From assembly GCA_009602725.1 (NCBI GenBank), contig WELB01000162.1:67499-79990 (forward strand): DNA of 12,492 bases, read 5' to 3'. The notes under the pieces were generated by a model. That model worked only from the letters and a program-made list of their open reading frames with translations. It had not been told where the DNA came from and ran no database searches. Positions within the stretch are counted from its first letter, which is position 1. The number at the start of each line of letters is the position of its first letter. The DNA comes from Spirogloea muscicola. Lineage: Eukaryota; Streptophyta; Zygnematophyceae; Spirogloeales; Spirogloeaceae. This document shows positions 8,501 through 12,492 of the stretch, piece after piece. A program made the translations under genes and the position numbers.

Positions 8501-11491
8501 GGCAATGGCATCATCGAGATATGAAATGGTCGGCTGGCGGCGTCCTTCACAACCTCATGATTCCAGCATTTGTGGTGGCTCATTCAGCATAACCACCAAG
8601 TGGAGTGTCACGTGTTTCCTGTGTGCAGTTGGATCGAACAACACAGGCTGGGTATGTCTTCAGAATCACAAAGAAGGAAGAGCCTCGCGTACGGAAGAAG
8701 CTTCTGGGGGCTCAGTACACCACACTTGAGACCAGGAAAGATGGCATCAAGTTCACCAGCCAGAGATTGAGGAGGTTGAGTGAGCAGTACGTCAAGCTGA
8801 CAGAGGAGTATACAGCAACTCAAAGAGAGCTTGTGAACAAGGTGGTGGAGGTTGCTGCCACATTCTTAGAGGTGGGGTTCTTGGAGACGGAGAATGATTG
8901 CAGAGCCTGGTTTGTATCCTGCCAATCCGAACACATATCTCTTGCGGATAACGGAGGTGATTGTTACGTGCATTGTTAAGTAGGCAATGGCAATATACCA
9001 GCTCACTGACTACAAATTTTTCCCTTACAGATTTTTGAATCGGTCGCTGCATTAGTAGCAGAACTTGACGTCCTGCTTAGTTTCGCTGACCTTTCTATTA
9101 GTGCACCAACTCCTTATGTTCGACCTTCAATGACTTCCTCTGTAAGTAACCCCTTCGGGCTTGATCCAGCACCGCATTGTCAAACGAGTCACACTTTTTG
9201 ACGTCCTGGAGCAAATATTAATGGCCGCTCATGCAACTATTGACAGACTGAAGGCAACATCGTTCTTGAAGGAAGTCGTCATCCCTGCGTGGAAGTTCAA
9301 GAGGGAATTAACTTCATTCCTAATGACTGCCGCCTTGTAAGACTCTGCTAAGCCTCTGGTACTCACGTGCACTGGTATAAAGTGGTCTTAAGTGATCATC
9401 AATGATCATCAAAGTCAGTCAAACATTTCTCAGAGCATTGATACAACTGATGAGATATCTGTGTTTCTTGTTCAAAAGTGTGAAACTGCTGCAAGACAAG
9501 TATCCCTTCAGTCGACCATGTAGCCTGCTGCTCTGCAGTAATGGGGACACGATTTGCAGCATTCGTGCCACCATAACAGGTGCTAAGCACTGCTTGTTGA
9601 AAAGTGCAGGAGAGAGGACGAAGTTGGTTCCAAATTATAACTGGGCCGAATATGGGTGGGAAATCAACATTCATTCGGCAGGTAAGATAGCAGTAGCCGC
9701 AAGGTTGCGGCTCAGTGGAGCAGGTGGGCTCACAGACTGTAGGTCAGAGGAAATGTCAAGCTTGATATAAGATTATCTTATAGTGCTTGCTGTAAAGGCG
9801 AACCTGCCATTCCTCCTTAACTTTGGTACGAAAAGTCATCGTCTCAGCCTGAGACTGTTGTAAAGGGGAAGAAGACTGTATATGCTAAAAAATGTAGAAG
9901 GGTTGCAGCTTCACATCTTATCTTGATGTCATGAACAGGTTGGAGTTATTGTGCTTATGGCCCAAGTTGGATGCTTTGTTCCCTGTGACCACGCGGAGAT
10001 CAGTGTGCGAGACTGCATCTTTGCTCGGGTTGGAGCCGGAGACTGCCAGGTCCAGAAGCCTACCTTCAAATATGTACTGTTATGCTCGATGGGCTAATGG
10101 CAATCCCTAACAACCTCTTGTGACTCTGTCTCTGCAGCTAAGAGGTGTATCAACCTTCATGGCCGAGATGCTGGAGACTGCTGCCATATGTAAGGCAGCA
10201 ACCGCCAACTCTCTTATCATTATTGATGAGCTGGGCCGTGGTACCTCCACTTATGATGGCTTTGGTACGTACCTTAGCAGGGACTTGTAGGTAGCAACAT
10301 ATAATGACGGCGTATGTACAAGCATGCCCTATGGTACCTGCAGTCTAGACTAAGCTATTTGACAAAGCCTTGGAGTGGAGAAGCATTTACTCAGAAATAC
10401 TCCGTCACAAGTGGGACTCTGGTCCATGGAGTACACGGTCATAGATAGATGGCTGCATGCAAGCAGCTTCTTTAGTGGCCTTGGGGTTTGCAGAATACTC
10501 AGTCCGGCAACTTGAAGATCTTTACTATTGGCTGCTGGCAGGCCTTGCTTGGGCCATCTGCGAGTACTTGGTAGAGGTGACACGAGCTCCCACTCTTTTT
10601 GCCACGCACTTCCACGAACTTACAGCCCTTGCTCATAGCAAAGCTCCACCTACAAGCGGAGCTTACAAGGAACCCCCTGTGGGTGTCTTCAATCGCCATG
10701 TCAGCGCTCACATAGACGACGTCTCCCGCAAGCTCACCATGCTCTATAGGGTGAGTGGGTCTGGCAAACGCGCCGAGACAGTGAGCTAGTGCCGGTTGCC
10801 TGTCTTTGGAGCTCAAGGCATATTGACTTGAGCTGACATTGTTTACATTTAGCCAATGCATCTTAAGCAAACAGCGCTGAGTGACTGATATTTTCACGTC
10901 ATTTGACGTGAAAAGACTTACCTTTGCGACTGTGGTAAATAGGTCGAAGATGGGCCTTGCGACCAGAGCTTTGGCATCCACGTGGCCGAATTTGCGCACT
11001 TTCCTGAGAGTGTTGTGGAGCTCGCTCGGAAGAAGGCTGCAGAATTGGAGGACTTTTCCCCTCAAATCGCCCCACACTCTGAGAAGTCCGACGCCGAGGT
11101 AAGCTTCTGTATGTGCATATAGGCTTGAAACTGCACTTGTTGGTCTGCCTGCTGAGTGCATGCGTGCTTCCAGAAGATGTACCTTATGTCAAATACGGTA
11201 ATGCGATGCAGCATGCTCTGTGATATTGCCGTCCTCTTAGTTGTGCTCCTGCTATGTTCTTTGCAGCAGATTGGCTCAAAAAGAAAGAGGGTATCAGTGC
11301 CCTCTGAAGACTCCATTGTGGGGGCAGCGCAGGCAAGGCAGTTCCTGAAGGAGTTTGCAGCACTCCCGCTAGATGAGATGGAGCCTGAAGCTGCAATGGC
11401 ACGTGTCAACACCATGTTGACTGATCTTGATAGGCAGGCAGATGCCAATCCCTGGCTCAAGCAGCTCCTGCAGGTAGCTTCCTCAACTTAG
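5505..11491 (+). CDS. MSH2: MSH2, DNA mismatch-repair ATPase (17 exons)
   Basis: MSH2 pairs with MSH6, MSH3 or (plants) MSH7 to recognise mismatches and small loops in nuclear DNA, then recruits MLH1-PMS in an ATP-dependent way. Exons: 5505-5571, 5739-5788, 5987-6019, 6239-6526, 6831-7484, 7662-7793, 8002-8166, 8307-8456, 8629-8871, 9031-9141, 9247-9336, 9610-9681, 9939-10049, 10138-10264, 10542-10750, 10943-11098, 11267-11491. All introns are GT-AG and frames join throughout, giving 960 aa (about 935 is usual). Domain I has [13 protein letters not shown] (about 46-58). The connector, lever and clamp domains follow ([43 protein letters not shown]). ATPase: Walker [10 protein letters not shown] (673-681, Lys679), signature STFMAEML (727-734), Walker B LIIIDE (748-753), D-loop [10 protein letters not shown]-loop THFHEL (His787). 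The C-terminal helix-turn-helix includes [12 protein letters not shown]. Start: an in-frame TGA at 5493-5495 excludes an earlier start in this exon; the ATG at 5520 is an alternative. Exon 17 could instead begin at 11270. It appears intact and functional. Confidence 0.97.
5859..5945 (+). other. Potential 87-nt cassette exon in MSH2 intron 2
   Basis: A stop-free segment of 29 codons in the correct phase is bounded by a CTCTTAG acceptor and a GTAAGT donor. Inclusion would insert 29 residues just before [11 protein letters not shown] in the mismatch-binding domain. Plant MSH2 has no residues there and the exon 2-3 join is perfect without it. Using it would need introns of 70 and 41 nt, shorter than any other in the gene. 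I leave it out of the main model. Confidence 0.3.
9393..9412. repeat. 10-bp tandem duplication in MSH2 intron 11
   Basis: TGATCATCAA occurs twice head to tail without a mismatch. No function is suggested. Confidence 0.8.
9695..9855. repeat. Three near-perfect palindromes in MSH2 intron 12
   Basis: 9695-9712 has arms AGCCGCAA/TTGCGGCT with a 2-nt spacer. 9766-9782 has arms TATAAGAT/ATCTTATA with a 1-nt spacer. 9841-9855 has arms GTCTCAG/CTGAGAC with a 1-nt spacer. All lie in a 257-nt intron between the exons that carry Walker A and the signature motif region. Confidence 0.8.
10810..10834. repeat. Hairpin in MSH2 intron 15, 8-bp arms
   Basis: Perfect arms AGCTCAAG/CTTGAGCT with a 9-nt loop, 57 nt before the larger palindrome in the same intron. 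Confidence 0.75.
10891..10914. repeat. 24-bp palindrome in MSH2 intron 15
   Basis: Arms TTTTCACGTCA and TGACGTGAAAA are perfect complements separated by TT. The palindrome lies 28 nt before the exon 16 acceptor. Each arm contains a bZIP-type core (TGACG/CACGTCA), so it could be a protein-binding site in DNA or a hairpin in the pre-mRNA. Confidence 0.85.
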
Positions 11492-11517
11492 TCATATTGC
11501 TTAATTTCATGCCCTCA

Positions 11518-11539
11518 GAGCAGGAACTTGTTCCTGCTC
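11518..11539. repeat. Hairpin just after the MSH2 stop
   Basis: Perfect 10-bp arms GAGCAGGAAC/GTTCCTGCTC are separated by TT and begin 26 nt after the stop codon. The sequence would form a stem in the 3' UTR. It also overlaps the acceptor of a possible alternative last intron. Confidence 0.85.
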
Positions 11540-11598
11540 CAGCTGAGCTTGTCGCACGGCAACAGCCTTAGCAGCTCAGCATACGTGGGACCTGCGTG

Positions 11599-11603
11599 TG
11601 TAA
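11599..11603 (+). promoter_or_regulatory. Candidate poly(A) signal TGTAA
   Basis: TGTAA is the usual chlorophyte poly(A) signal. This copy lies 108 nt after the MSH2 stop, a sensible 3' UTR distance. A 5-nt motif is weak evidence on its own. Confidence 0.4.
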
Positions 11604-12019
11604 GAACGGGATCTGGATACAGTGTTCGTTTTGCTTTTGTGTTGGGGACATTTTGGAATCCACGAGGAAGAGGGGCCAGCAACTCGAGCCAATCTGCTGG
11701 CTGGCAGCTGCGCGGCTGGAGCATGCCCAAGAAAAGAGGCTAGAGGAGAGGGCGTCAACAAACTGCCTGGTAGGAGAAACTAAGATAAAAGGGGTCCAAG
11801 CAACTACAGACAAGAAGCTCAAGGTAAGCCAGGGACGCTGGCAGCATAGTAGGCTAGGAAGACTTACATAAGTGGCTACAGATGCCGGATTAAGCTCAAT
11901 CAAGTGGGCGAGGCGGTCGGATGCACTCTTGAGAGGTGAAGCATTGAGCGCGACATCAGAGGATGGTCCAAGAGAAAGGTTCTTCCCAAAAGGTGGCGAT
12001 GGCTGTGAATGAAAGGGAT

Positions 12020-12085
12020 GGCAATGGGACAATGTCCCAAAAACAGTGCCCGGAAGGACAAAACTACACAAATATGACACATTGC
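12020..12085 (+). repeat. R1 dispersed repeat, copy d (fragment)
   Basis: It contains TGGGACA-A-TGTCCCA (12025-12039), the equivalent of hairpin 2, followed by CAGTGCCCGGAAGGACAA and ACACAAATATGACACA, which align with the middle of copy c (GGTGCCCGGAATGACAA). The orientation is the same as on the left flank. Confidence 0.55.
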
Positions 12086-12224
12086 AGAAATCCAGAGCAG
12101 CAGCCAAGCGCGGCCTGCTTGCAAGTGCACTGCAAATTGCTAGGCCGGAGCGGGACTGCAAGCCCTCTGACATCCAACAAGAAGACGACGCTTCCAGTAG
12201 AAGCCTCCAGTCCCAGTAGAGGGC

Positions 12225-12395
12225 GATGGCTGTGTAAGGCCAGCCCAGAAAAGAGAATGGACTAAGTTCGAAGGGGAGCGAAAAGCGCTAGAACACACAA
12301 AGTGAGTCACGAGGCACTCAATCAGTAACCCCGGTTGAGCAGTTGCAGGTCGGAGAACTAATAACTAGCCTCCGTGTAACGGGGCAAAGGCCGCA
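12225..12395 (+). repeat. R1 dispersed repeat, copy e
   Basis: It has GGCCAGCCCAGAAAAGAGAA, then TGGACTAAGTTC, then GGCACTCAATCAGTAACCCC and GGTTGAGCAG. These follow the order of the left, middle and right parts of copies a and c, with substitutions. It is the right-most recognisable copy. Confidence 0.6.
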
Positions 12396-12430
12396 TCGCC
12401 TTGCGCCGTCGGGCTGCCGTTGGGCGCCCT

Positions 12431-12492
12431 CCGCCGCCGCCGCCGCCGCCTTCGCCGCCGCCGCCTCCGCCTTCGCCGCCGCCGCCGCCGCC
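12431..12492. repeat. CCG/CTCCG trinucleotide tract at right edge
   Basis: About 60 nt of nearly pure CCG units, broken by TTC and TCC variants, runs to the end of the window. On the minus strand it is a GGC repeat like that at the left edge. Confidence 0.9.

Larger units (their letters stand above)
11604..12430. other. Non-coding flank with R1 fragments
   Basis: No gene is supported here. Frames on both strands translate to repeat-derived sequence. The stretch holds R1 copies d and e, a possible further fragment near 11667-11745 (GAAGAGGGGCCAGCAA, then CCCAAGAAAAGAGGCTAG), and an inverted repeat at 11675-11701 (arms GCCAGCA/TGCTGGC). Confidence 0.55.

Noticed and set aside
9050-9205. TTGACGTCCTG present both in MSH2 exon 10 and in intron 10
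   Set aside because: An 11-nt match over this distance is not convincing as a repeat and the flanks do not align.
11568-12173. A 201-codon minus-strand frame in the right flank
   Set aside because: No domain, Ser/Leu-rich low-complexity product, and it overlaps R1 fragments.

Overview
This window is nuclear DNA of a eukaryote, most likely a green alga (trebouxiophyte-like). The evidence is two intron-rich protein genes whose products resemble land-plant homologues, with short GT-AG introns (88-313 nt), moderate GC and GC-rich spacers. The lineage is an inference; no rRNA or organelle marker is present to fix it. There are no bacterial-type operons, CRISPR arrays, recognisable tRNAs or intact transposon genes.

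Layout. 1-2021: non-coding, repeat-rich 3' flank with two dispersed repeat families (here R1 and R2), a 20-bp minisatellite and hairpins. 2022-3936, minus strand: a five-exon gene for a Sec14-like CRAL-TRIO lipid-transfer protein of about 300 aa. 3937-5504: a 1.6-kb spacer between divergently transcribed genes, with a CpG-rich core (about 4340-4960), an E2F-type site beside two small palindromes, and a 110-bp tandem duplication that carries a short upstream ORF in each unit. 5505-11491, plus strand: a complete 17-exon MSH2 gene (about 960 aa), the mismatch-repair ATPase. 11492-12492: 3' flank with a perfect hairpin just after the stop, further R1 fragments in the same orientation as on the left, and a terminal CCG-rich tract. 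The window also begins with CGG repeats, so both ends are GC-rich trinucleotide tracts.

The two genes have no known functional link (DNA mismatch recognition versus phosphoinositide/lipid transfer), but they share one intergenic promoter region.

The observations most worth a second look are: the R1 repeat, whose copies keep two adjacent hairpins with apparently compensatory changes; an excess of near-perfect palindromes in introns and spacers; the duplicated upstream-ORF unit before MSH2; and an in-frame 87-nt potential cassette exon in MSH2 intron 2. I found no clear new multi-gene system.
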